A stretch of 64,000 nt of DNA from Pontederia crassipes (Eukaryota > Streptophyta > Magnoliopsida > Commelinales > Pontederiaceae), in assembly GCA_030549335.1 (NCBI GenBank), contig CM060195.1, positions 43,220,991 through 43,284,990 on the forward strand. The letters are read 5' to 3'. Numbering within the stretch: the stretch's first letter is position 1; every line of letters starts with the position of its first letter. Shown in pieces: positions 10,851-22,428 of the stretch. Under the pieces are notes generated by a model. It had not been told where the DNA came from and ran no database searches. It saw nothing but the letters and a program-made list of their open reading frames with translations. Both the position numbers and the translations under genes were made by a program.

Positions 10851-11906
10851 CGGGAGTAGCCGCTGTGCGAGGTCGGCGGCGCTCGGCATGCTCGAGGTCC
10901 ATGAGAGGGTTGCCGCTGCTCGCAGATTTGGCCGGAGGTCGACGCTACGTGCAGATCTGGCCGGGGTGAGGCGGATCTGGGCACGGGGAGGTCGGCGGCG
11001 AGTCTGGTCAGCAGGGGACGTGGTTGGGCTCATCGGCGGTGGGAAGATCTGGTCGTCGATGTCGAGATCTCGCCGGCGGTCGCAATCGCGTAGATCTGGA
11101 AGCGGAGATCTCTTACGGCGGTCGTGGATGCGCCGATCTAGCCGGCGGCGGCAGATCTGGACGGACGCAGCGGATCTCGAGTGGATCTCGTCGGCGGCCG
11201 GCCGAGTTCGCCGCACGGAGAGGTGAGAGAGGTGTGAGAGAGAGAGGTGAGAGCGAGAGAGATGAGAGAGAGAGAGAACACGAGTAAAAAGGGGTAAATT
11301 GGGATCCGCCGTCTTTTGTACTCGCCCTGCTGAACAGAATCGACGAACCGGCCGGTTTTTTCGCCGTGAACCGAGTTTGATCCCCGGCTCATCTTAAAAA
11401 AATTCATTTTTATCTGCGCCCGTCCGATCGAGATCGAACGGGCGCCGTAAAATGGGGGAACCCCCATTTTTTTCTTATCTTTTCTGTGTTTATCATGTTA
11501 ATGAATGACATATGTAACTCACGTTTTATTACTTAACTAACTAATTTAATTTGTTATAGAAAAAAAAATCAAAATTATTGGTACATATGTTATATATTCA
11601 TAAATACACTTAATATAGTATAAATCTATTATAAACATGCACATATTCTCTCATAAATATAATAGCATATTATAATTATGTTAAGCTCATAATATCAGGA
11701 AGAATCTTATTATATACTATATATATAATATTTCAAAAAGTTAAGGGGCCTTAATTATATTAATTTCACAAAATTTATGGGGATCTTACTATATATATGA
11801 TATATATAATTAATATATATTAGTAATATATCTAATATTCCAAAAAATAATATATCTAATATTCCATGGTCTTCCTAAACTACGGTGGCTCCGTCCTGAT
11901 AATAAT

Positions 11907-13734
11907 GTGTTGATAGATCTATCTAGATTTTGTAACTCACGTATACGAATGGATTATTTGCACCGTTAGTGAATTATTTGTAATTCATCGAAAGTGTAAA
12001 ATACAAAAATCCGAAAAACAATCGCTCGACAAGATTAAACATTAATCGTGACGTGCATGACTTGTCTGATATTAATCTTAATCTATTATTCGTTTCAATT
12101 CCAATTACTATCTTCTTAATCTACCTTCTAATCCATAATTAAACAGCGCCTTAATCTCCATAGGTAGCATTTGACTATTTGATCTGTTATCCCTACATGT
12201 AGCATTTGACTATTTGACCTTTAGTCCACCCCCATCCCCCATGTTTGGTTTATATTCAATTCGTCATTCTGAGAGCAATTTATGTTTTTGTTAGTTTGTT
12301 TTAATAATTTTAAGAACAAATGTTAGGACAATTGGGACATTCCAATTTAACTTTCGAACCAAATCTAGAACATTCGAAATTTGATCTTGGTTGTATTCAT
12401 TCAGATCGAGAATGAAACGGAAGATTTCATCTTTTTTATCCATGCTAAATTATGCACATCCCTACTTTTCGGATGGGGAGAGAAAAAAAATTAAAATGAA
12501 GAAAAAGGACAATAAAAGGAAGTAGAAATAAAGTAAGAGAAATAAGACAAGGGAAAGAGATTAAAGAAACATTGAACTAAAAAGATAAGTCAACAATCAA
12601 TCGCATGATGAGATGACCTTTTCTGGTAGGGCCCAAATTCCAAATCATTAATCCATTGAAGTACAAAATTAATGAAATGTTTCATTTTATTACGGTGATC
12701 AAGATCTTTTCTTTGCAATAAATTCTCGGTCCACAAGTGGTAGATCCCTTAATCGGTAAAAGGTTCTTGTTAATTAAATCAAATAAATCATCACCACTAC
12801 TTAATTTATTCAACCTACCTCATCTGCATATGTCTAAAACTCTCATATTTATTTCGCTTAGTTAATTACTAATCATTCACAAAAATAAATATTATTCCCT
12901 GGAGAGGAGAAATAAAATGCAAGTGACAACAACATTTTTTGAACGGAAAAATAAGTGTCAGTTTGCAGTATGCCTACCCATGAATGCCACATTAAATATA
13001 TTATAATTTGTTTTCCTGTCACTCCACCTACCTTCCCACATTATGAAAAGCCTGTGAACATAGCACTCAAATGATGGATGGAGCAAGGAGAAACAAAACA
13101 CACATGAGCACCAACATAATACTCCACCAACTCCCAAACCATGAACTGAGCATGAGCATAAAGATGATAACCACGTCAACACCATGTAACAAGACTTTCA
13201 GATAAGTAAAGCTTCCAGTTTCTTCTGAGATTTCTGCAAAAAAAAAAAAAAATGCCATAAATAGAAGCTAGCTTGATGATTTTGAGAAGGCACTAATTAT
13301 CCCCATACTGTACATGATATGATTTGAACTCCACCACTAAAATGTTGAAGATATTTTCTCATATGATATTGCAGTCTTTTATTGTTAAAGTTATATAAAA
13401 AATGAAAATTGTCCTTTTGAGATATTACTTTTTCTGATTTTTCAAATGTTCTTATTTTTATCTTTTATATTTCCTCCTTTCATTCTCTTTCACTTTCTTC
13501 CCTTTCGATATGTAATGAGTGCGTCAAGATGACGTCACCATATAACTACATAAGACATGGAACCTTCCAATAACAAAGAACGGATACACTTTAAAAAAAA
13601 ATTTTCAAAAAAAAAAGCGTATGATGAAATAAAGTTGGGCACGAGAGTATAGTTAAATATTTTTATTATTTTTATTTTCACAAAAGGGAACCTGACGTCA
13701 TGACAGCCAATGGACAAAAAGGAAAAAAATGTGT
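11907..13734. other. AT-rich intergenic DNA 3' of UGT copy 1
   Basis: No gene or bounded element is visible between the hAT duplication and the glycosyltransferase 3' flank. There is a 15-base poly-A run at about 13238-13252. Open frames are short. Confidence 0.55.
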
Positions 13735-13850
13735 GAAAAACAACGGGAAGCTACAGTTCTTTTCTTTGTACGTAAAATTCTTCAATACACTATAAAAGTG
13801 GACCACGATAGCGAGAGGACCATTGTACCGGAATCTGTATCATAATTGCC
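13735..13850 (-). other. 3' flank / probable 3' UTR of UGT copy 1
   Basis: This segment is similar to 49500-49580, which should be the matching 3' flank of copy 2: both contain a TTTGTAC(G/A)T block and an A-rich to ATAGC(G/A)A(G/A)AGGAC to CATTGTACCG block. In copy 1 it abuts the stop codon; in copy 2 about 1.9 kb of other DNA intervenes. No clear polyadenylation signal could be fixed. Confidence 0.6.
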
Positions 13851-15290
13851 TTAACGTAATCCCTTCCAGTTGTTGGCCACCTCGGCGAGGGCCACGTAGG
13901 CGGCGCCGCCGGGCTCCAGGCCTTTCGCGGCCGCCTCGCGGAGCTCCGCCGCCCGCTTCTTGGCTGCCTTCCCCTGCTGCCCCTCCATCAGCTCCTTCAC
14001 CACTCTTGCGACCTCTTCCTTGCGGACCATCCCGTCCACCCCGGGGCACACCGGAATGGCCACCTTGGCGACCTCCGCCAGCAACCGGGTGTTCTGTCGC
14101 TGCTCCGCGAAGAGCGGCCACGCCACCATGGCGACGCCGGCCACCATGCTCTCAAGCGTTGAGTTCCACCCGCAGTGGCTCAGGAAGCCGCCGGTGGCGG
14201 GGTGGTTCAGCACCGCCGCCTGCGGCGCCCACGAGGGCACCAGCAGGCCGACGTCTTTGGTGCGCTGCACGAATCCGGCGGGAAGGAAACCGAAGGGGTC
14301 GTTCTTGCTCATGACGCTGAAGTATGCGGCGTTCGCTACGCCGTCGCTGGGGCTCCTGATCACCCACAGGAACCTCTGCTCGCTCTGCTCCAATCCTAGC
14401 GCGATCTCGTCCATTTGCTCCCTCGTCAGCGTCCCCCCGCTCCCGAAGGACACGAAGAGGACCGAGCCGGTCGGCTGCTTGTCCAACCACTCCAAACATC
14501 CGGACCGGTCCACCTCCACCGGCGTTCCTTCGTTGATCAGAGGTCCGACAGGATAAACCGGCGGCCGTCCCGGTTCGTGAGCCCGGAGCACGGCAGCCGC
14601 ACCCGGCTCCATGGCGTCGAAGCTGTTGACTAGAATTCCGTCGACCTTACGGTACTGGCGAGCCTGATGGAGCACGTACCTGTAAGCGTCGTTGGTCCGG
14701 TCCTGCAAGGGCATGAAAAGTTCGTCTCCGGGGATGGATACGCAGCCCGGAAGCTCCACCGGCCTCGGGAGGTCGCGGAACTCGCCCTTGAAGGCAGCGT
14801 CAAGCTCCGGAAGGTGGAAAACGATGGAGAGGCAGAAGAGGTTCGAGGGGAAGAACATGTAGGCCGGGATGTGGTGCGAGCGGGCGGCGTCGAGGAGGTC
14901 TGTGCCGAAAAGGTCGGCCAGGAAGGCCACGACGTTGGCGCCGGACTGGATTATGTCGGAGAGCGCGGTGTGGGCGGCGGGGACAGATCGGGCGGCGTCG
15001 GAGCATATCACGGTCTCGATGGCAGCGTCCGGCGGGAGGTCGTCGTGGGGAACTGGCGGGAGGACGCGGGAGTCGATGGAGGGCGGGAGGGAGGAGAGCA
15101 AGGCGTCCTGCGCCTTGTTCTCGCCGGAGGTTTGGATGGTGAGGATGGTGACGGAGAAGCCGTGGAGGTCGACGATGCGCTTCGCCAACTCCACCATTGG
15201 GATCAGGTGACCGAGGCCGTGCGTCGGTATCATCACTACATGAGGCCTGCCTTGGGCTGCCGCCTTCGCCGCCGCCGTGCCGTTCTCCAT
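13851..15290 (-). CDS. UDP-glycosyltransferase, UGT72B (hydroquinone/monolignol glucosyltransferase-like)
   Basis: Intronless 479-residue GT1 enzyme of the GT-B fold, predicted cytosolic, transferring glucose from UDP-glucose to phenolic acceptors. Family landmarks are complete. PTHGLGHLIP at residues 22-31 holds the catalytic histidine (H28). ADLFGTD at 125-131 holds the partner aspartate (D126). LFVSFGSGGTL spans 278-288. The plant secondary product (PSPG) box is at 354-397, starting WAPQ, with HCGWNST at 372-378 and ending AEQ with the terminal glutamine Q397. GFLPAGF and the ADLFGTD context match UGT72B (arbutin synthase / UGT72B1 relatives); the acceptor cannot be read from sequence. The ATG at 15288-15290 is aligned with copy 2, and TAA is at 13851-13853. 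Coding GC is far above its surroundings, as in many monocot genes. Confidence is high for family and moderate for subgroup. Confidence 0.96.
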   Translation of the reverse strand: MENGTAAAKAAAQGRPHVVMIPTHGLGHLIPMVELAKRIVDLHGFSVTILTIQTSGENKAQDALLSSLPPSIDSRVLPPVPHDDLPPDAAIETVICSDAARSVPAAHTALSDIIQSGANVVAFLADLFGTDLLDAARSHHIPAYMFFPSNLFCLSIVFHLPELDAAFKGEFRDLPRPVELPGCVSIPGDELFMPLQDRTNDAYRYVLHQARQYRKVDGILVNSFDAMEPGAAAVLRAHEPGRPPVYPVGPLINEGTPVEVDRSGCLEWLDKQPTGSVLFVSFGSGGTLTREQMDEIALGLEQSEQRFLWVIRSPSDGVANAAYFSVMSKNDPFGFLPAGFVQRTKDVGLLVPSWAPQAAVLNHPATGGFLSHCGWNSTLESMVAGVAMVAWPLFAEQRQNTRLLAEVAKVAIPVCPGVDGMVRKEEVARVVKELMEGQQGKAAKKRAAELREAAAKGLEPGGAAYVALAEVANNWKGLR

Positions 15291-15452
15291 GTTGCCGGCA
15301 CTGTTAAGAGCTCTGGAGAAGTGAAGAAGCGATGAAGAGGAGAGGGAAAGAGGGAGAGAGCTGCTGCTCCGTTCTTCTTCTTCTTTCTAGTGGTAGGAAG
15401 CGACAAGTAGAACTGGTGCTCAGGAAACCTGCATGATTGGTCCAATTTATAG
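15291..15452 (-). promoter_or_regulatory. Core promoter and leader of UGT copy 1
   Basis: On the minus strand CTATAAATTGGA (15452-15441) is a good TATA box about 155 bp before the ATG. The expected leader that follows is pyrimidine-rich, with CTCTCTCCCTCTTTCCC near 15340-15360 (a Y-patch-like tract common in plant promoters). The matching position in copy 2 has lost the TATA core (see 53128-53139). The transcription start is inferred, not seen. Confidence 0.7.
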
Positions 15453-17055
15453 GGATCCAATTTTTGTTTTCAATTTTTTAATATAAAGATTACTTATATG
15501 GTAAAAATTGGTAGCACGGTTAAAACTATTATACATATATTTATATATTAATCAATAAATCTAACTGTATAACTTCCATTTACCTAATAATAAAACTTTT
15601 CCAACTTTATACTTAAATCTCTTTCACCTAACCAACTTCTGCTGTTGTTTCTTTATAAAATCCTTAAGTTCGATTTTAGAAATGTTATTTCAATTATATG
15701 GTTCCAGTCTGTGAGACGTATGAAAAATATAAATTGCGCAAAAAAACCAGGAGTAAATGACTACGTGGATATTTTAGGAGAAAAATCTATGATTAAATTA
15801 AAAGGGCATTATATTTAAGAGGAAGGTTGGAGAAATAAATCCCGATGTGATTTATTTATCATAACTATGTGTAAGCTTTAATTAATGTTCTAAATTTGTA
15901 CGCCGATGTTGCTCCGCATCATACCAAATGAAGAGATTAATTGGTTGCTTATACTCCAATTTGTAGATTTTGACACTGCTTTAATTTATTTATTTTTTTA
16001 AAAATTGTGAACATCGGACATTTTTTATGTGTGCGTTTCACAAAACATTTTAACAATATAAAAAAAAGTGTGTTCCATCTTTTAATTATTTTAGCTTTGA
16101 TCCACATTGCGCAAATGAACCCAAAGGACCACATGAGCTAAAAAAGTGGTCCTCCACCATACGTTTATCTATGTAGATAGAGTTTTTTTTTTTCTCTCTC
16201 AATGCTATTTGTGATAGTTGGGCAATGAACAAATAATTAATATATAACAAATTTTATTTTTGAATAAAAATAATACTCTCTATGCTATAGAATATGTCAA
16301 TCTACCTATTATAAAAATGGATTTTGATTTTATAATAAGTCAGTTAATTTATTATAATATGTGCAATATATTTAGTGTCCTTACGTTTTATATTAAAAGC
16401 TTGTTGATCATTCACATTCCGAGCTTTGATAATAAGAAGGCTTCTAAGTTCTAACTAACTCAATTTGATGGGGAAAAAAATAATCCACTTTCAGCAATGA
16501 CAATTTAACGGGTTGTTTAATTATATGAAGATTTATTATTCAATGAACAGTAAGCTTTATCCATCAAGATTCATTATTCTTTGAATTGATTCTAGAATCT
16601 GTGAACTTATTGTTTTTTTTATATAATGTTTGGATCAATGGATAATAACCAAAGAATCGAATAAAAAAATGTGAACGTTTTTTTAATAATTGAGAGAATA
16701 CTTATTCATGTAAATTTAAAAAAAAAATAGTTACACTAAATTAATCCTTAGATGGGAGAAGTCGATTAATAACATTTTATTAATTCGAATTAATAAAGCA
16801 GAAACACTGATATTTTAATCCTAGTCATGCTTTTGTCTTGGATAGCAAAAATTACAGGAGCAAATGTCTGAAATTTAATAGCAGGAGTTTTGGTAGGTCT
16901 CACACGTCAACAAGACGAGCACTCGCGATGAAACCGACAACGAGGAGAGAGAGAGACACATGCGGAATATGGCGTAGTGCATGCGTTAGAGTTGCGTCAG
17001 CAGTAAAACAAAAACAATAATAATAAGTTAAAATGAATGTGACCAATAGCATCAT
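15453..17055 (-). other. 5' flank of UGT copy 1, shared with copy 2
   Basis: Blocks at 15500-15560, 15850-16140 and 16290-16480 align with 53790-54740 upstream of copy 2, for example ATAACTATGTGTAAGCTTTA against ATAACTATGTATAAGCTTTA and the shared CATACCAAATGAAGAG. Similarity resumes at 16745-16820 and at AATGAATGTGACCA (17032). Copy 1 has about 245 extra bases near 16500-16745. No other gene is seen. Confidence 0.75.
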
Positions 17056-17476
17056 TTTTTAATCAGCCCATATGTCTAATTCGTGCGACATTAAAAACGC
17101 ACTATTAATATGTCAGAGGTCGATTCACAATCGAGCTCAACTAATTAGGTTAAATTCATTCTGAATCACATACGCAATGATAAGACTCCTAACAAAAATA
17201 TTTTGTAGTCATAATGATTTGAACTCGAATTGCAAAAGACATGTCAATTTTGTAAGATGATTGTTTCGAGCATCTATTTTAATAAAATAATATTTTAAAA
17301 AATATATAATAAACTAATAATTAAATATAAGATAATATTATAATTATTAAATTAGAGTTTTATAATGTGATATAAACATATTAAATTATATAAAAAACCT
17401 ATTATATCAATAAAAAATAATTGATTATTTATTAATTAATTATGTAAATAATTAAGCATATTTCACTTTCGAGTGT

Positions 17477-18390
17477 CTTGGGACGTGATAAATTTTCAGT
17501 CGAGGTAGAATTTAAAGCGTTATTAATAAATCTTCACGTTGAATTGAATCATCCAAGTATATATATAATAATTTCTACCGTCGCTAGTTCCGACTTTGGG
17601 ACTACTACCAAATGTCAATGTTTAACAAATTCAAACGATGTTGAAACTTGTTAGTAGAAATTGATTTGATGAATGTGTCAGCTGGATTATCTTTTGTGTT
17701 GACCTTCACCTTAATCGTCTTCTCAGTGCGGATAAAGTGATACCAAACATCAATGTGTTTGATTTTTTTCATGTTGCATTTGATCATTCACTAAGCATAT
17801 TATACTTAAACTGTCATAATACACTAAAGTCTAATCTTGTTATAGTCAAAGATTTTCGACAAGTTCTTAATTTTAATAAGATGCATTTATTAACATCTTC
17901 TGTCAATATCATATACTCTGCCTCTATGGCAGACAATGTAATTAATGATTGGAGTGTAGATTTTTCTAACTGATAACAAAATTGTTAAGAGTGAAAATAT
18001 AATCTGTTGTTGATCTTTTTTCATTCTCATATGCAACATAATCTGAATCTGAATAACCTACAATCAAACACTCGGTCTTTACTATAAGTCGATGTGAGAT
18101 ATTCTTCTTAGATATTGGAAGATTAATGTCTGCCATTGGTCATTTCCATAGTTGCTCATGAATTCGTTGAATGTACTAACAATATGTGCAATATCATATC
18201 TTATGCATGTATAACATACATCAAACTTTCGACTGTACCGACAAATGAAACATATTTGTAACTTTTTTGAGAGAAAAAAAAGTTTACACAATGCGAAGTC
18301 CTTTAGTACGAATGCATTTTTTATTTTGGAGTGTCTTTGGATCAAATAAAATTTTAATTTGGGTAGCATTCAAGACATTATTAATAATTA
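17477..18390. repeat. Diverged direct repeat bracketing the copia fragment
   Basis: The segment 17477-17532 (GAGTGTCTTGGGACGTGATA and onward to GCGTTATTAATA) resembles 18331-18390 (GAGTGTCTTTGGATCAAATA to GACATTATTAATA). The two copies, roughly 55 bp each, bracket the copia remnant. They are too long and too diverged to be a target duplication; they may be old retroelement sequence or a rearrangement trace. Confidence 0.5.
17590..18370 (-). pseudogene. copia RT C-terminus and RNase H remnant
   Basis: Minus-strand translation in several frames gives the end of a copia polyprotein. RYDIAHIVSTFNEFMS followed by YLRRIS at 18100-18230 is the conserved region after RT. GYSDSDYVA plus RSTTDYIFTL at 18000-18070 is the RNase H start. 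TLSAMEAEYM near 17920 is the RNase H TLS-EAEY motif. KHIDVWYHFIR then VNTKDNPAD at 17640-17770 is the C-terminal end. Frameshifts and stops make it non-functional. No LTR is attached. It sits in sequence absent from the corresponding flank of UGT copy 2 (similarity between flanks resumes at 18410 and 55019), so it arrived after the gene duplication or was lost from the other copy. Confidence 0.88.
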
Positions 18391-18399
18391 TATTAATAG

Positions 18400-19090
18400 C
18401 TAGATGAGTAGAAATCTCAAATTTTAGTCAATAAAGTTACGTATTTGACGAAAATTGGTGGGTTTACTTTTATTCGAATATTGAATAAGTCATTAAAATC
18501 TATCATTTTGATCTCATTTCAATATCGAAATAGTTATTAAATATTAATAATTCTTAATATCAACGAGTTTAATAGAAAAAAAATGTTCTACGACATCAGA
18601 TGCGCTGATTAATTTAATTGTCAACATTTCTTTTATCTAACTCAATCCACCACTTCAACAATTAAAATAATATTTTTATAGGACGACAGTGTTTGAACTC
18701 ATGATCTCTTATTTTAATATCATAAAAAAATAAGATATGCCAATTTTTTTTAAAAAATAAATTATTAGAGAGAGAGTAATGTCATTAATTTTATAAGACT
18801 ATAGATCATGATATGGTTTGAATTTGATTTCTAAGAAATTTTTAAAAAAGGCGACTAATATTTCATGCTTGACATTTGACAAGTGAAAATCTCGCATGTC
18901 CACAAATACTTTTATATTAAGTTTGATGTTGATCAACTACGAGATTAATTTTGTCACGTTCGAATACATGTTCTCTGGTGAACGGTGACTAATGCCTCTC
19001 AATCATTGATGGTTAACTTCGTACGTTAACATTCTTACATGACAAGGTAAAAAAAAAAAACGATAATAGCAACAAAAATTCGGGAGACAA

Positions 19091-19144
<54 letters not shown>

Positions 19145-19300
19145 CCATCAAGGCATCATTAGTTAACGTAGAAATAGTAACGTGTGTGCAACGATATAAA
19201 AAGTATTAACGGTTTTTTTTCATTTTTTTAAATGGCGTTTAAATTGTGTTTCACATTTAGGAATGGTGTCTACATCGAACTGTCAGTCATTTATTTTCAA
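18400..19300. other. AT-rich DNA; first part shared with copy 2 upstream flank
   Basis: Positions 18410-18550 align with 55019-55140 (CTCAAATTT...AAAGTTAC...TTTGACGAAAATT), marking the outermost recognisable edge of the duplicated UGT block. The remainder is AT-rich with no gene. Confidence 0.6.
19093..19141. repeat. (AT)n microsatellite
   Basis: About 49 bases of uninterrupted AT dinucleotide. Confidence 0.98.
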
Positions 19301-19309
19301 ATACTATTA

Positions 19310-20221
19310 TGTAATTTATTATATTATTATTTGATTTTTTGAGAGTTTGAAATATCAGAATTTTCAACGGCTCGCAATTTCCGACGGTTTTACTCGTCAG
19401 TAACATTATGTAACATATAGCGTGATCAATATTTTATTATTACACGTTCCGACGGTCTGGTCCGTCGGAAGTTTCGACGGTCCGGACCGTCAGTAACAGG
19501 AAAAGTAATTAAATATTATAATCATATATATCATAATATATAATATTATTAGTATTTTATTATTATAACTATCGACGCTGGCCAACTGCGACTTGATCCG
19601 GTCGGCTGCAGCCAGATCGGGCGGCCAGATCCGGCCGCAGCCGGCAAGATCGGTCGCCGGGCAGCCACAGCCGACCTGATCGGCCGCTGGCGAGGGGCAA
19701 ATTTTTTTATATTTTAAAAATTATTTACGACGGTTGCAACCGCTGGAACGTATGGAATTATCGACGATCGCGGCCATCGGAACATTTCGACGGTCGCAAC
19801 CGCCAGGAACATTTTGACGGTCGCAACCGCCGGAAGATTCGATGGACGCAACTGTCGAAACGTTTCGAGCGGTTGCAACCGCTGGAAGTTTCGACGGTCT
19901 CAACCGTCGGAACTCTTCGATGGTCGTGACCGTCGGAAGTTTCCACAGTCGCAACCGCTTGAACTTCCGACAGGAGTTTTTCGAACCGTCGAAAACTATT
20001 TGCGATGCCACCTTTTTTGACCGATCGTTTTCATCGCCGCCGAAAGTTTCGACGGTCGCAACCGCTTGAACTTCCGATAGGTGTTTTTCGAACCGTTGGA
20101 AATTATTTGCGACGTCACCTTTTTCGACCGATTATTTTTGTCGATAAATTCGTCGAAAATCTCTATTTCCAACGGATTTTCTCGATTTTGACTGTCGGAA
20201 AATACCATTTTTCTTGTAGTG
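19310..20221. mobile_element. CACTA (En/Spm) element, right-end fragment, CGACGGT family
   Basis: The segment ends at 20221 with the reverse complement of CACTACAAGAAAAATGG, the plant CACTA terminus. Inside it are dense subterminal repeats of the form GACGGTCGCAACCG(C/T)CGGAA, typical of TNPA-binding arrays at CACTA ends. The stretch AATTTATTATATTATTATTT near 19315 also occurs in the CACTA left end at 63636-64000, so both belong to one family. No matching left terminus was found within 1 kb, so I call a truncated or one-ended copy. It holds no transposase coding. Confidence 0.8.
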
Positions 20222-20401
20222 GTCAATAATATTTTCTTAAATAAGTGATAATAGATGCACTCTTTAATTATTCCCACTGTCATTGTTGACATTTTTTAAG
20301 TACCATAAATTCCTAAAGGCATACCAAAAACTTCCTTGACCAATAGGATAGATCAAGAAAACAACAGTAGCAGTTGCAACAGGAGCTGAAGTTCAGATGT
20401 A

Positions 20402-20442
<41 letters not shown>

Positions 20443-20911
20443 ATAATAATAAACAAATGTGAAACAAATGAACATTGCCGTATAATGGAGGTGTCCCTCA
20501 TTTGTTCTTTTATCTTTTTTAGTCATTGGACTAAAAACCTGTGCATCAATCACATTCTTTTTCTTTTAAGAACTTTTAACCTGACATGTATAGAGTTTAA
20601 TATTAGCACAATCATATATTTATTTATCACTATTCGATTATTGATGAATGGTGAATTAATTAATTAGATAATTTATTAATCACTATGTTTATTAATAGAC
20701 GCATGATGATACTATCCTTTTAAAATAGCATTATCATTTTTCCCATATATATATACACACAATAAGTAACCATTGAATAATTATATAATTGAAATTTATT
20801 TTTTATTAAATTTATTTCTTTTTAAAAAAAATTAACATCAATCACATAATCATCATCAATTATCTAAATTTATTGGATAAATCTAAATGTATATTAGTTA
20901 AACTATATGAC
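20222..20911. other. AT-rich spacer
   Basis: Apart from the AT microsatellite I see nothing that can be supported here. Confidence 0.5.
20404..20441. repeat. (AT)n microsatellite
   Basis: About 38 bases of AT dinucleotide. Confidence 0.97.
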
Positions 20912-21998
20912 TGCGTTTGGAAACAGAACCGTAATTTCTTTTAAGTTCTCGGTGAATAGTTGAGTTGATAGTTTAATTCGATGTGTGTTTAGATGGAGTG
21001 GAACATAATGATAAGGAATTAGAAAGTTGATGTGATGGGAAAAAGTTGATGTGGTGGATGAATTTTTAGTAGATTTTGAATTAAAAATAATTATTATAAT
21101 TACAAAGTATAATTTCATTATCAATAAAAATAAAATTATAAATTATAATTTTTTATAAAAAAATTTGTTAAAAATATAGTATTCAAATAAAAAATCAATT
21201 TTTTAAAAATAATTATATTAAAGAAATATTAATTTTTTAATAAAATAATAAGTAATAAATAATATTATATTAATCCTTTATTATAAATATTAATATAATA
21301 AATAAATTAATTTATAAGAGAGATGCGTGAGAGAGAGAAAATAAGAAAATAAAAGAAAAGAAAAACAAAAAATGAAATTAAAAAAGTGACGTCAAGTAAA
21401 AAAAAAGCTCGCAGTTCCACTATAATGCTCCGATTCCATTTGCATTGGCCGACAAAATTGGGAGCCCCGTTTGATGAAACCAGAGCCCCGTTCGAATCAG
21501 GGTGCGATTCCACCCGAGTTCCCTGATCCTGGCTGCTTCATATTTTTTTTGTTTTCAAGTTTTTTATTTGACATTTTTTCCTTTCAATCTTTTTTCTTTT
21601 ACTATTTTATCTCACTTACCTTTCTTATATAAAATAATTTATTCATTAAATATATAATATTTATTATAAATAATTAATATAATATCAATTATTACCTAGT
21701 ATTTCATTAAAATATTTTAATATTGCATTAAAATGATTTATTACAAATTATTTTTATATTTAAATAATATATTATAACAAAAAAATAATTTTAATTTTTA
21801 TATTTAATAAAATTATATTTTATATTTATAAAAACTATTTTTTATTCAAATAACTACTAAAATTAATCTATCATAATTATTTTTTCTCGCATCAACTACC
21901 TAGTTCTCTATCTTATATTTCACTATATTCAAACACACGCCAAATTAATATGTCAATTGTGAAACTCTAACAAAATTACAGTTATATCTTCAAACGTG
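20912..21998. mobile_element. Foldback-type element with long inverted arms (about 1.1 kb)
   Basis: The left arm begins GCGTTTGGAAACAGAACCGT and the right arm, read on the minus strand, begins CACGTTTGAAGATATAACTG; matching continues through GTAATTT, GTGTGTTT, AGTGGAA/AGTGAAA and AGTTGATG for roughly 200 bp with gaps. The centre (21400-21530) is a small GC-richer island. There is no coding frame. Target duplications are not clear. One arm of a relative is present at 55420-56012. The superfamily is undetermined. Confidence 0.7.
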
Positions 21999-22347
21999 AT
22001 AATAATAAAATTATTTTCTATTTTCTAGAATAAAATATAAAATGATGGATGAGTCATGGTGACGATGTCATCTCAAACGAGCATTACGCATTCATGATGC
22101 ATGCAACTGCAAGCACGTCGCACGTGCGAGTTAACGACCGGCTCGGCGGCGACTGCGCGAGAGAGAGCTCATCAAACGCTGGGCGTTGGCTTCCTCCAGT
22201 CCAAGTAAGTTCCAAGATCGTGGGCATGATGGAGTCATGCATGGTGTATATGGCTCTGTGTACTCTTCCGATTCCACGTTCTAAGAAAGATGGCTAGGCC
22301 AAGGATATGGATGGCTTCTGGTTCAAGCTGTGTGTGCCACTGCCACC

Positions 22348-22351
<4 letters not shown>

Positions 22352-22425
<74 letters not shown>
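22352..22425. repeat. (GA)37 microsatellite
   Basis: 74 uninterrupted bases of GA dinucleotide. Confidence 0.98.

Positions 22426-22428
<3 letters not shown>

Larger units (their letters stand above)
8819..11474. mobile_element. Mutator-like element 1 (2.66 kb, non-autonomous)
   Basis: A perfect 9-bp direct repeat TTATCTTTT flanks the element (8810-8818 and 11475-11483), the Mutator hallmark. The termini are inverted: GGAAAAAATGGGGGTTCCCC at the left, and GAAAAAAATGGGGGTTCCCC at the right read on the minus strand. Just inside each end is a long palindrome centred on CCGTCCGATCGGACGG (8873-8898) with a diverged partner near 11417-11447. The interior is GC-rich tandem repeats with AGATCTGG motifs and a GA-rich tract near the right end. 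No MURA-type transposase is visible. Its right third (10560-11474) is clearly related to 31490-32545 of MULE 2, so they are one family. Confidence 0.9.
8613..11898. mobile_element. hAT-type non-autonomous element split by a MULE
   Basis: The left end is CAGGGACGGAGCCAGGATG and the right end, read on the minus strand, is CAGGACGGAGCCACCGTAG, giving terminal inverted repeats of about 14 bp with one gap. The flanks ACAATAAT (8605-8612) and ATAATAAT (11899-11906) agree at 7 of 8 positions, an 8-bp hAT-like duplication. Without the nested MULE and its duplication the element would be about 620 bp, AT-rich and non-coding. CAGGGGCGGAGCC-like ends are common in plant hAT MITEs. Confidence 0.75.

Noticed and set aside
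10554..11287. Frames of up to 220 codons on both strands
   Set aside because: They are repeat-driven Gly/Arg or Pro/Thr text, and the related MULE 2 segment does not preserve the same frame.
13823..15335. Plus-strand and off-frame ORFs across UGT copy 1
   Set aside because: They are antisense and shifted shadows of a GC-rich gene; the minus-strand frame has all GT1 motifs.
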